This document shows positions 1 to 12,000 of a stretch of DNA of 64,000 nt, one piece after another; the first letter of the stretch is position 1, and each line of letters begins with the position of its first letter. This stretch comes from Lasiosphaeria ovina. Lineage: Eukaryota > Ascomycota > Sordariomycetes > Sordariales > Lasiosphaeriaceae. Where the stretch lies: positions 1,116,001 through 1,180,000 of the forward strand of contig JAULSN010000010.1 in NCBI GenBank assembly GCA_033439765.1. Direction: 5' to 3'. A program made the position numbers and the translations under genes. Under the pieces are notes generated by a model that had not been told where the DNA came from, did not search any database, and worked only from the letters and a program-made list of their open reading frames with translations.

Positions 1-872
1 TACCGTGTCTATGGCCATGAGTCCGGCCGCTTTCATGGTCTCTCCAGATTCTGTGGCCACAAGTTAGCGGAGAGCACAGGGTGGGTAAGGAGCCGCCAAA
101 TCGAGCCAATTGACGGAAAGCGAATACGTACCAACAAGGTCAACAATTCCATCAGCTACACCCAATGCACAGGCCGCTTCGACACTACCGCTGAGCTCGA
201 TGATCTTGGTGCGTAGCTTGCGACTCGCAAAGTCGGCGTTGGGGTCTGTCACGCCTTCCTTCTCGAGTTCTAGACGGGCAAAGTACTCGTGGGCCAGATG
301 CACAAAGCTCGTCCCAACGTTCTTCCCAATAAGGTCCTTGCCCTCAGTGTACCCGCCCTTGGCAGGTGCCTGGACCTGAAGGCGGCAAGCGCCGAATCCG
401 AGGTCCATGACCGTCTCACAGCCTTGTGCTTTGTCTGACGGGTCGGGGCTCCCGTCGCCGCTCATGCGACGGGCGCGGGCCAATTCGCGCATGCCAGCAT
501 CGTGTTCCCTCACTTGGTCGAAGCCGGTGATTCCTAGGTCGACACGGCCCTCGCCAACGAAAGTGGGGATGTCTGCGGCGGGCAGAAAGACGAGGGCGAT
601 GGGCAGATTCTTGACGAGCGCAATGTCGAGGCGGTTCTCGCGCTTGAATTGGATGTCGGCGCCCTCGAGGAGGTTCAGACTAGCCTGGAGGAGGCGACCC
701 TCTTTGAGAAGAGGCAGAAACCAGTTAATACAACCCCCAAGTAGCCAAGAGTAAGCGCGCCCGCGCGGGCAGGAGAGGGAATAGAGATGTGTGATGTGGG
801 CGACCCACTCTTGGGCACTGCGAAGAGCAGGCGGCCTTCGAGGCTTTGCAGTGGCGTCAGCTCGTCTGCCAT
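1..872 (-). CDS. HIS1: ATP phosphoribosyltransferase (HIS1), 3' end outside window
   Basis: Catalyses the first step of histidine biosynthesis, condensing ATP with PRPP; cytosolic. Three exons are visible on the minus strand: 872..809, 701..132 and 50..<1, with GT-AG introns 808..702 and 131..51. The start at 872 gives MADELTPLQSLEGRLLFAVP. Splicing restores the family motif VPKKGRL at the first junction and VESGETM at the second, and the frame is kept at both. Other matching segments include GKNVGTSF and ELSGSVEAACALGVADGIVDLV, the PRPP-binding and C-terminal catalytic regions of HisG. The gene continues past position 1, so the regulatory C-terminal domain is not visible. It is divergent from the sugar transporter gene to the right. 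Identification rests on motif recognition across the domain; exon borders are inferred from frame and conservation. Confidence 0.93.
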
Positions 873-2957
873 GCTCGCGGAGTGTCGACTACCGAGGGGG
901 AGGAGCCAACGGTCTGGCGGAGGGCAAGGAGAAGAGGGAGGCGGGGGACCAACTGATTTACAAGATCCATGGCCGGCTTGCCGAACCAGGACGTGGCGCT
1001 TGGGCAGGAAGAGGGAAAGGACTATGCGCCTCTCGACAGGCTGTAGTGGGCGGATATCGCGCAAAGGCGGAGAGAGACCTGCAGGAAGAGAACCGTGGGC
1101 CGCAAGTCAGTCGGGCTGCCGCAGCGATGTTACCAGACGCACCAAGCAAGCACAACGGCAGCATGGGGGGGTTCACGTAGCCAGAAACGGGGGTTCGAGG
1201 ACGAGCAGATGGATTGGGGGGGAACGTACTGCACAAGTGTCTAAATGGTCCAATCCGCGGTCGAGATATTTAGCACGCAACACTTTTGCGTTTGCGGTAT
1301 ACGGGAATGGGCTATAATATTCAGCCGCTCTCAATCCCAAGTTGTCGTAGAATGGAGTTCGAGTTGGAGCCCACGTTCCTGGATCGGAGCCCCGGGCTGG
1401 GTGCCCCTCGTCGAAAGTGTGGGGGAGGTGACTCTACGGTTCCCTTCCATCCATGTACCTTAACTTCTGAAAGGCGGGGCCGGGGGCCGGTTCCGATCCG
1501 ACATGACTGGCTGTGGTTTATTCGCATCCCGACAATGCTAAGCAGGTTTGTATCTATTCACAACGTTGTCGCCTTCTATTCGATGCCCGCCTGCGGCTTG
1601 CCGATTCACGTCTGCAGCTTTCTTTTTGAATCCCCGAGCTGCGGAAGATGCTACACGAATTGCTGCGCAGCGCTGCAACGTCATCTCTGTGTTTGCCATG
1701 GTTGTTGAGCCGGCTGGGTAGCTGATAAAACTGTCACCAGCTCCTCTTACTTGAACGGAGGGTGGTCAGCCTCCCGTCGTCTATCCCCAGAGTCCCAATT
1801 ATCTCAAACAAGGCGTCGAGTAGCTCCGAATCCGCAGTAGCTCCGGCCATGCCGGCGCTCTCACCTGGTTCCTTTTTTGTCTTCTCTCTTACAAGCTTAC
1901 ACATACCCGCCTTTGCAAAGGCTGGACTTGACTGTCCATCTTTTCGTTACGACTGCATTGGATATTTGGAGCGGTGCAGTTGGAAAGGTGGACAATGGAC
2001 TACATGGTAGTCCAGCACCAGTGCGCTAATCCGCCATAGTTGCATCGTTTTCGCTAGCCCAGCTTACAGCCAAGTATTCGTACCTTTATAAGAGAGCTGG
2101 AACTACATCCTCGCATAATGTAGTTTGCGCCAATAATTGGGGAAGAAGAGTTGAAATCAGGAGAAGCAGAGCCGTTCTCTCCTCCGAAGTTCTTGTCAAA
2201 ATAATGGCGCCAGTGCCATTTATATATCTGTGGGTTCCAGACTCTGCAAATACGAGATCTGTTTCGTGTTCAGGGGCTGGCAAGGTTGGACTCCGACTGG
2301 GAGGAAATGGATCTGTAAAACCCCTGTAAACCTGCGCTTAAGCGTACGTCAACGTCACGGCGCCCCTATTTCGCGCTTCGCCATGCACTCTTGGCACCAT
2401 CCCCAGGGTACTAGCACGATCTAATCTAGCCTACCGTCGGGTGCCCAGAACGACTATCAACGAGAACGAGAGGCGCATCCACATCGTTGACACGGTATTC
2501 CTTTCTCATGCACTCGTTCCAATCCCTCGAGCTGGATTCTTCGTGCCCTGTGTTCTCATTGCTGTCACGTCCCACTCCGTTTGCATTGGACTGTTCCTCT
2601 CCTAGTTTTCTTGTCGGCCATATCTGGTGCGTAATACTTAAATAGACTGCATCGGTTTCAATTCGACGAAGCCCCCGACGACGCCCCCGTCGCACAGGCG
2701 CCGAATCCGGAAACCGTGCACAGCTGCCACAGCATCGTCGTGAACCCCCGACACACGAGCCAATTGGCCGTCGCTGCTCGCCGCCGCTCATCGAGTAAGC
2801 TGAAATCGCCAAAGGACACCCCATGTGTTGGTAAGGGGAATTCCCTCAAACTCTCTCGTGCACCATTCCATCAGCTCTCCCAAGCAGGCGGGAATCCGCT
2901 TCGTGCCTCGTGCCCTGCCTCGTGTATCGTCCGTCCCTCGACGCGACGTACGTGGCC
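873..2957. other. Intergenic spacer between HIS1 and the sugar transporter
   Basis: This 2.1 kb stretch lies between two divergent genes and should hold both promoters. Short open frames occur on both strands but none shows a recognisable domain or consistent splice pattern. No RNA gene or repeat array was seen. Confidence 0.5.
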
Positions 2958-5143
2958 ATGGCCGGACGGGTTCAAGTCTATCCCGACGACACGCCCACTG
3001 ACCATTTGCGCCACACAGAAAATATCAGATCCGAATCGCGCTTCGCTCGAGTAGCCCCGAGGCTCGACGTCGACGTCACAGACAGCCGGCCGGCACGTCC
3101 CAAGAACCCCGTGGCCCTCGGTAGCCCGATTCGCGACGAGGAACCTCCGGCCCCCCAGAACGGCCGGTCGGCTGGGCGGAGCGCCACCGACACTGACGAC
3201 CCCGGCGGCGGCCGCGACCGCGACAAGATGTCGACATGGGCTGGGCAGCCAAAGGTGGAGGGCAGTACCGAGACAATACGCATGTTGTTGCTGACCTGCG
3301 TTTCTGTCGGCATTACGTCCGTACATATCCATTCTGTCTCCCGGCTTGATACAGGAGAAGGACAAGTTGCTGATGATAGCTCACCTTTAGCTTTACCTGG
3401 GGCGTTGAGATGACTTGTAAGCCGCGTGGCCTCTTGTCTTCCAGGTCCGTTTGTCTGTTGTGCTAACGTCATGTTGATACAGACTGCACGCCATATCTTT
3501 TATCGCTTGGCCTGAGCAAAGGTCAAACATCGATGGTGTGGATCGCGGGTCCTTTGTCCGGGCTGATAGTACAGCCGATAATTGGCGTCATCGCCGATGA
3601 ATCCAAATCAAAATGGGGGAGGAGGAGGCCTTTCATAGCCGTTGGGTCTATAATTGTTGCGTGCAGCATGGTAGCACTCGGATTCACCAAGGAGATCGTC
3701 GTGACCTTCGTGGCGGACAAGCAGCACGCCAAAGTGGCCACCATCGCCGTGGCCGTCCTTGCTCTCTATGTTACCGACTTTGCCATCAATGCTGGTGAGC
3801 CTTCGTGTCCTGCGCTTGCCGAACTGGGAGACAACATTACTAACTTGTTCTCCCGTAGTCATGTCATGCGCTAAAAGTTTGGTCGTCGATACTCTCCCAA
3901 TACAAAAGCAACAGACTGGTGCTGCATGGGGTGCGTAGTAGTTCTATCGCGAATGTCCACACGCTTGCCGTCATCTGACATTGGTACAGCAAACCGAATG
4001 GGTTCCCTTGGACACATTATAGGGTACGGAATGGGAGCCGTCGATCTCATCCAGCTCTTTGGGACAAGGCTTGGGGATACGCAGTTCAAACAGCTCACCG
4101 TCATTGCCGCGCTCGGGATCCTGGTCACTTCAACCGCCACCTGCTGGGCCGTCACAGAAAGGGTGCTCGTCTCAGTTAGACATGACCCGCGCCGTGCCCA
4201 AGGCCACTTCAAAGTTGTTCGTCAAATCTGGTCGACGCTTCTGACGCTGCCCCCGCGAATCCGCGCCATTTGCTGGGCTGTCTTTTGGTCCTGGATCGGC
4301 TGGTTTCCGTTCCTCATCTACAGCAGCACCTGGGTGGGGGAGACATACTTCAGATACGACGTCCCTGGTGATGCCAGGAACACGAACGATGCTCTCGGTG
4401 ACATGGGCCGCATTGGCAGCACCGCTCTGGCCGTATACTCGGCCATAACCTTCATCAGTGCTTGGATCTTGCCGATGCTGATCCGAGCCCCCGAAGATAG
4501 CTCCTTTACTCCTCGCCCGCCCGTTAGCATTGCTCGCTGGGTCGCCGTTCTGAACAGCATGAAGCCCGACCTTCTCACCGCGTGGGTTTGTAGCCACTTG
4601 CTATTTTCGTTTGCCATGGCACTCACCCCCTTCGCCGCCTCGTTCCGCTTCGCCACCATTTTAGTTGGGATGTGTGGCATTCCGTGGAGCATTACCATAT
4701 GGGCGCCGAGCACCTTCCTAGGAGTAGAAGTCAGCAAGATGAGTGGCGCATCGGACCCCTCGGTTGGAGGTCCACACGGCAGCACCGCCGTACCTTATCG
4801 ACGCCTGTCCATTAACACAGGCATCGAGCTGCGCGACAACCTTCGTGCCGGCCTCATCGATCCCGAGGGTGGCCCCGCCAGCAACTCGAGCGGCGAGCTG
4901 AGCGGCGTGTACTTTGGTATTATGAACATATATTCGACCCTGCCGCAACTCATCAGCACCTTTATCAGCACCTTGGTCTTTACCGTACTCGAACCGGGCA
5001 AGAGCCCGGAGCTGGCTACCGACGCACACCCGAGCGAACACAGTGACCCGGACGGGCCAAACTCGATTGCCGTGTGTATGTTCATCGGCGCCATCGGCTC
5101 CTTGGCGGCCGCTTGGGCAACGAGAAAGCTTCGGTATGTATGA
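2958..5143 (+). CDS. GPH-family sucrose/alpha-glucoside proton symporter
   Basis: Predicted 12-helix plasma-membrane sugar:H+ symporter of the glycoside-pentoside-hexuronide family, related to plant SUT and Schizosaccharomyces Sut1 transporters. Five exons: 2958-3316, 3391-3416 (26 nt), 3483-3794, 3859-3930 and 3990-5143, with GT-AG introns of 59-74 bp; the sum is an exact multiple of three (640 residues). Splicing yields the family's first-helix signature FTWGVEMTYCTPYLL, then GLIVQPIIGVIADESKSKWG with the GRRRP loop, and VVDTLPIQKQQ. The start at 2958 has a strong GCCATGG context and gives a hydrophilic N-terminal extension of about 90 residues; an in-frame ATG at 3228 would give 550 residues beginning just before the conserved core. 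A hydrophilic insert lies around 4740-4900. The exact sugar cannot be told from sequence. Confidence 0.88.
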
Positions 5144-6628
5144 GGTACGCTCTTCAGGCTCGAGGGAAAGTCTATTTTGGAAAGTCTATGTGGAGTCTAT
5201 GGGTAAAGGATGGCGGCTCCAGAAATAGATTTGATGTGTATATAGATGGTTGAGCATGGCGTTTCAGCATGGCTAGGCGTATGTTTCTGAGTTTCGTCAA
5301 TAAATTGTAACATACGTCAGGAAGTCTTTACCAGTACTCCCAGTACTCTTTTGCTTCATGCGCAAAATTATGTCAAATACTCTCGGTTTCTGTCCCAGTT
5401 GGATGGGCCAGTGTTGCGACAAACCAGAACGGCTGTGGACTTCTACGATGATTACAACGGCCATGGGATTAACCCTGAAAGCCACTCCATTAACTTTTAA
5501 CGCAAACACCGAGGTAAGACTTTGGCTTTCTACGCGTCACCTGGCTAGGTTGCCGGTACCCATGGTACTAATGGAAGGTAGGCAAGTCGCTATGCATAAT
5601 ATAATATCTCCCCTCTGCCTCGGCCTCCGAGTAGCCAGCCAGTCGTTCACCAACCACCTTTACTAAACCAGTGTTAATGTCCGCTAGCAAGAGACGCACA
5701 GAGATACAACAAGAGAGAAAGACGACAACAAAAGGGCCGAGAAAGCAGTTGAAGAACGCTCACCGCCAGAGCCAGATTATTATATTTCGGTATGTACAAA
5801 GTTTCCTGTACGGTTCGCCTGACAAGTCTTGTGGCGCGGCCCAAACTACACAATGATTTGGATCGAATTGGTCCAACCCCACCATGCCCACCACCGTATA
5901 TTCCATTCCTACTAAAACACCACCCAAACTCTTGACGCCGGGGACGTGGGGAAAGAAAAGGGAGGGCGGGGAGGGTACAAGACATGACAAGTGGGGAAAA
6001 AAAAGAAGGGCTGTGTTTTTTGTTTTTCCTTTGATCTTATTTTTTCCCTTTCGAAATGATGATGACTGGGAATACCTCGAATCTCATTAACCCCCTTTTC
6101 CTACCTTTTCGCGCCCATCCCATGCAAATGCATTTATCACAATTGAAAAGGGAGAAGAAAAAGAACTCGAGAAGGCAGCTAAGCACACCACCGAACGATG
6201 CAGAAGTCCGATCTTGTCCTACTCCGCCGACACATGATGTTTTATAAAGGGAAGAAAAGAGAAGAGAAAGAGTAGAGAAGAGACAGAGAATATTAAGAGT
6301 GACGGCGATAGAGAAAAAGCCGACGTGTCGAGATCAGGGTTGCCGTCCTCATGAAATGACCGGACGAAATGACTGCGTGGTCCCGCGTGCATAACGCAGT
6401 TCCTATGCCAAAGTTGACCGCAGTCGAGTATCCAAAACCTCAGCCAAGCGCCGAAAAGACTGCCATGATATCCAGACCCGCCCATCCTGGAATGACACAG
6501 CTAAGCATATCCCAGAAGAGGTGGAGCGTGACCTGCAGATTATCAACTGACCATCATAGGCTCGAGCCGCCGATTTTGCGATCGGCCTTTCAAGCCGGTA
6601 TTGCTCCTTGACCGTCACAGCAACCGCC
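5144..6628. other. Convergent intergenic spacer
   Basis: This stretch lies between the 3' ends of the transporter and the Sel1-repeat gene and probably holds both 3' UTRs. It contains A-rich and T-rich runs (around 5995-6050 and 6240-6300) but no convincing gene. Confidence 0.5.
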
Positions 6629-9014
6629 TTACATTATTTTGCATTCCTTGTCGTCTTTCTCCGTGGTGCTCTTCTTGATCTTAGCATTCCGAGGCGCAGC
6701 AACTTCCATCGGAGTCCCGCCGCTGACAGCGGCCCGGATCGCGGCCAGACGTATTTTGGCGCGCTCGTCGCCTGCATCGGCTGCCTTGACATACCACACG
6801 TTGGCTTCTAATATATCGCGTCGACAGCCTACGCCCATTTCGGTGAAGTACCCCACGGCGTATTGTGCCTTGACATAACCTAGTTCTCGGTATTAGCTAC
6901 GGTCAAAAGTGGCAAAGATGGCAACAGAAGAGAGCTAGAAGCAACTGGGGTAGCTTACCGAGGTCCGCCGATCTTCTAGCCCATTCATAAGCTTCCTCTT
7001 CATCCTTCTCCAGAACAGGCTCCGCGCCAACCATGTACCAAGCGCAGAGTCCCATCATGGCAGCGGCATGTCCTCTTTCAGCCGCTCCCGTATAAAAATG
7101 CACGCTCAGAGCAGGATCTCGGGGGCAACGAAGCTTGCCGTGCTCGTACGCATCACCCATCCTATAATTCGCCTCAGGGTGACCCAAATCAGCAGCTTGG
7201 GTGAATAGCTCGGCGGCATAGTCCTCGTCCTGGAAGATGTCATCGCCATATCCAGTTTCGTACAGACACCCTAGATGATAGGGGGCAGCATTGTACATGG
7301 TGTCAGCGGACTCGGCGGCCAGCTTTAGCCACTTGATGCCCTCTCGGTATCGTTTCTCGCCCAGGTCTCCCGACAAACAAGCCTTCCCTAGTCTCGTCAT
7401 CGCCCCCGGGTGCCTCTTTGACGCCGCCGTGCGTAAAAACTGCACGGCCTTAGTAGGGTCTTTGCGACAACCCCAGCCGAACTCATAGCACAGCCCAGTG
7501 CGGTACGCCGACTCTGCGTGGCCATGCTTCGCAGCGAGAACAAATAGCGGAAATGCCGAGTTGTAGTCCTCCTTTCCCTTACTAAACAAGCCCGAGGCAT
7601 AGCCGTCGGCCAGGTAGTACTGTGCGAAGGGATAGCCGTTATTAGACAGTTTCTGCAGGATAGCACGCGCTTCGCGCACCAGCTCGTGGGCAGAGTATGC
7701 TGCAGCTGCCTCCGGGGCCTTGTCTATGTCTTTCCCAGGGCCGGGACTTTTAGTCCTCCTGGGCTCATCGAAGTTCAACCCCTGCTCTTGCGCTGTGGCT
7801 ATGAGGAACACTGCAAAGGAGTATTGAATGGACATGTCGTTAGTCTTTTTGACGTTCTGCCTGTACATCTCCAAAGTCTTTTGAGCGCTCAACAAAGAGG
7901 CATTGTTTCCTACTGCAAGTCGCAACTGAGAATTATCAAATGTTATCGGGGCCGGTGCAGGTTGCGGATATGGAACATTGAGCAGCTCCAAAAACGACGA
8001 GGGTCTCGTTTCGGGAGATTTTCTAGAATGGGCAGACGGGGCCCTGTTGTGGCCACCTCCATATACGCCAGGTGAGCGCCCGCGGGGGCCGAAGTCGGAA
8101 TAAATCGAATATGAAGAATGGGGCCGTGGCAGCGAACTTCTCCTATTGTAGTTGGAGCTAGGCGTCAGATGACGGTTGATGCTGCCAGCGTTCTCAACGA
8201 GGTTGGGGTTCGACTGAGCCCTTGGGTCTTGGTCTAGTGCAACACTTGCTGGCCGTGAGAGGAAGGCAGCATGATGGTACTGCAGCTGCGGTACGGACTC
8301 GGCTCGGGCTGCACCGTATTCGATGAGAGAGCTCTCGGGCGACGCTTTTCCCGAGTTGTTCTGCCCATCCAACACCTCATTAATTCCAAATACAGAGCTC
8401 GCACTTGTCGCGGCCGACGACTCGGTTGAGGCCTGCAGTTGCGAAGTACTGGCCGTAGTGTCCGACTCCCTACTGTGGCGGTTTACATCCTTTCTCCTCG
8501 AACCGTCACTCAGACTCGCATCGTCGGGTTCCAGACTCAGGACGGCACCCCCTTGCCTTAGCTTAGCTGATTGCAATGCCAGGGTCGGTAGCGGCTTCTC
8601 GGCGTCGTCAACGACGGCTTGAATGCTAGGGGCATCGCGAGGAGCGGCTTCTTGCGGATGATCGTGATCGTTGCGAGGCGAATGGGGCGGGGGGGTCGGG
8701 GCGTCGGGAGTTTTGGGAAGTGCGCGGTCGAGCAGTACGGAGCCTTGGTCAGAATTCGGAGGCTGCGTCGTCTCAATGTTGGCATTTGACGGCCGTGGCC
8801 AGTCGTCGGGCAAAAAGCCGACTTTGACGGGCGATACGGGCGACTGGCGTAGCCTTGGAGATTCTGACTTAGGGACGCCAGGAAGCGGCTTTGCATTCTC
8901 CCCCCAGTCGTAAAGCTCAATAGGTGGGAGGGCGCGCAAAGGGACGGGTTTCCGACGGCTGGGACTGCTGGTGGACGAGGACGAGGGGGGCTGTGGAGTG
9001 GTGACAGCCGCCAT
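6629..9014 (-). CDS. Sel1-repeat chitin synthase activator (Skt5/Chs4-like), CAAX protein
   Basis: Related to yeast Skt5/Chs4 and Neurospora CSR proteins, which bind and activate or localise class IV chitin synthase at the plasma membrane. Two exons: 9014..6959 and 6879..6629; intron 6958..6880 (79 bp, GTAAGC...TAG) rejoins the frame as ADLG-YVKAQYAVGYFTEMG. The product is 768 residues. Residues 1 to about 380 are Ser/Pro-rich and probably disordered. From about 395 to 750 there are tandem Sel1-type helical repeats with recurrent A..G...A..RLG patterns (for example HPGAMTRLGKACLSGDLGEK and HPEANYRMGDAYEHGKL). The protein ends in CKIM, a CAAX prenylation box, as in Skt5; the box appears only if the intron is removed, which supports the model. 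It is divergent from the class IV chitin synthase gene at 15217, which strengthens the assignment. Confidence 0.9.
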
Positions 9015-12000
9015 TGCGGGCGGCGGGGGGCAGAGCCGGAAGTCCCAAGGTTTCGCCGAATTTCCTGGCGACGGCCAAGTCGGCGGGTCGACAAGAAGTG
9101 CTCAGTCAATGACGAAGATGGATGGGGCTGCGCGTTAATCTAAGGCCGTCGACCACGCATTTGCGGATACCCGTCCCGCCGCTGCGTGCTTTCCTCGTTT
9201 CCTGCTGTTTTTACGCCGAATTCAAAACTCGAGCGTTCGACCCAAACGGCCAAGTTGCAGCAGGGACGAACGTTGTGGCCTTGGGGCGAGCAGGTAGCTT
9301 TTTCCGTAAGTACCTAGGTGGGAATTGGAGGAGATGCAGTATCAAACGAGCGACAACGACAAATGGTTGGCAGTGAGTGTGTGGATTGAAGAGACGCCAG
9401 CGAGTGTCGGGGCAAACAATTGAAGAATCAAAGTCGAATGTCGGGCAGCCTGCTTTACGAGGCGAAGGCGAGGTCTTCCCTACCTAAGGTATTCAGGGAC
9501 TGGAGATCGGCCACCAAAGGCGAGCATGGCCCCCCAACTGGCTGGCCGAGTGGGCAGGTGGCTCTGCAGGGACCTAGACGAGAAACGCGTAGCCCCCCTC
9601 CCCCTTAGTCAAGCCCCATACGTGCTAACGTGCAGTGGAAACCCTGCTACAGTACGGAGACCCGTAAAACGTGTGGTTCTCCACTGGGAGGTGCTGGGCG
9701 TGCTGGGGTAAACGGGATCGAATCGTGCAACGCCTGTCAGCCACCTAAGAAATAACTGGCCGTGGCACAGAGAAGGACTCTGAATCTCTTGTACTCCGTA
9801 CCATCCAATACTCCCCAAAGAAAAAAAAGTCCGACTGAGTGATGCCCGACAGGTATCGATCCCAGCCTGGTATTGCAGCGTATGCAGGATACTTGCATTT
9901 CATACGTGGCTAGGTACCTTACCTTACCTTACCTTGGGTAACGGACATGGGCACGTAAGATGTACCTAGGTAGGTAAGGTATGGTATGTACTGTAAAACA
10001 ACGTCAACTGTTTAGGATACCTGGTACCATTGCTAGAGCTTCCATTCGCATGGGGAAAGCAATGCGCGGCCTTGGACGAAGGTATTTCCGCATGCGTCTG
10101 GCCTCTGCTCAACCGACCAACCTCCCAGTCCTCCGACTCCATCGGATCAAACAAGTAAGAGATAATTGTTCGCCGAGGCTGAGCTCCTTCCACCGCGCCT
10201 CTGTCGGGTCCCGTCTTTCTAAGGAATCGGTAACGACGGGGGAAAAAAGGGCGGAAGGAGTGTGAGAACAGTACCGTGCCTTGCATGCGCCCTCTCCCAG
10301 TCCCTTCGCCTGCCTTCCTACCGATCGTGATTGTCGACCGGGCGGCCGTCAGCCATTCATCTCAGGTCGAGGTGACGTACTCTAGCCCGGAAGTTCCGAC
10401 ACCTCAGGGGCCGAGCGGCGGCGCTTTCTGAGCAACACCAACCACGCCGTGATGCCCGTCAGCCAAGCAAGACGCAGAGCGAACATGGCGGTGGGTCGTG
10501 CAAGACCGTGTCCAGGCCCGCCGGATGCCCGTACATTCATTTCATTGTATTGTATTGCAACGTAGAAATATAGGCCAATATTATGCATACACATACTGCG
10601 AACGAGGGTTGGTGATCCCAACACTTGACTTCAAATCCCGTATTCAGCTGGTTAACTACCGATGCTGCCTATTATTATCATTATTATTCCACCGATGGAT
10701 GGATGATGGATCGGATGGATGGTAGTACTCCATTCGCCCCACCAAGCTCGTCCGAGACTGGAAGCAAGTTGTTACCTAGATCTATTGACGCCAATCAAAG
10801 CTATATTATTCTATTCGGCCGAGTGAATGGGGTGGACCGACATTAGACCTTTGCGCAGGCCACATCTCAAACCCAACGAGGCCAACAAGAAAGGCCAAGC
10901 CGAACTTCTGGGATTTCTCCGGACTCCAAAAAGACAGGGATGTACTTCGTAATGCGGGGCAGGCGTACAAGTACTGCAGTGGGTCTGCAGCTCTTGGTGT
11001 TGTAACCGTCAACCGCCCAAAATCCTCGCTGCTGGTGCGTCATGAACTTTACTGAGTAAGTATGGTGTGCGGCAATTTTTTGGGGGAGGGGGGGATCATT
11101 AATCTGGGCCTTTGGAAATAGGACCATAAAGTAGGTATATAAATTCGATGCCTATCTAGTTGCTGAGCGTGGAAACCGTTCTCGGCTTGACTCGGTGACT
11201 TCACGATGAATTCAATAAACTCGACATCAGGACGGGCTCTCGCCCAGTCAATCAGTCCGAACGATCAAACCTTGCAAATTTCGTTGATGCATTGCCATGC
11301 TCTTTGGCTTTTATATGTTTATATCTCCGCCTTACAATCGTCATTCCTCACTAATTCACGGACACCAAATGCCAAAAGTAGTTCAACTAAACACCAAGTC
11401 TGCAACATTGCAGCTTGGCAGAGACATTGGCATCAACGCCTTCATGAAACGTAAAACACACATCCAGGTGTGGGCAGCTACCTAAGATATATACCACACG
11501 TACTAGTGTGTCCTGTACATATGATAAACCCTGATACAATTGACTGCCTACCTCGGGTGGCGAGTCGAGAACTTGGAAGCCGACAAGAAAGCACAGGCAA
11601 ACCAGGACCGACGGCCATGCGCTTGTTGATCAGGTGGCATCGATCGTCAGGGTTCAGTGTAACCTAACAACCCCCGTTCCGGGTGCCTGCTACGATCTAT
11701 TCTATACATGTTCGATTGTCTGTCTGTATATCTTGGGCATTGAAGTCTAACCAACCATGAGGAGGATAATGGATGGTGGCCCTCAGATGAAGATGCCAAA
11801 GTAAATTCTCTAGTTCGGATCGATCTTTTTCAGCAACCTAAGGTACTACGCAGGTTGCTGTAACGGCGAGCGTGGGTACGAAACGTCCCTCTGGCCCATT
11901 GTCAACTCAGTGCCAAGAGCGCGTTGCTCGTCTCTGGGTCAGTTAGGAGGGGAAGGGGGGCAAACAACAACTGAACGCGGACATTCCAGCCGAAGCGACC

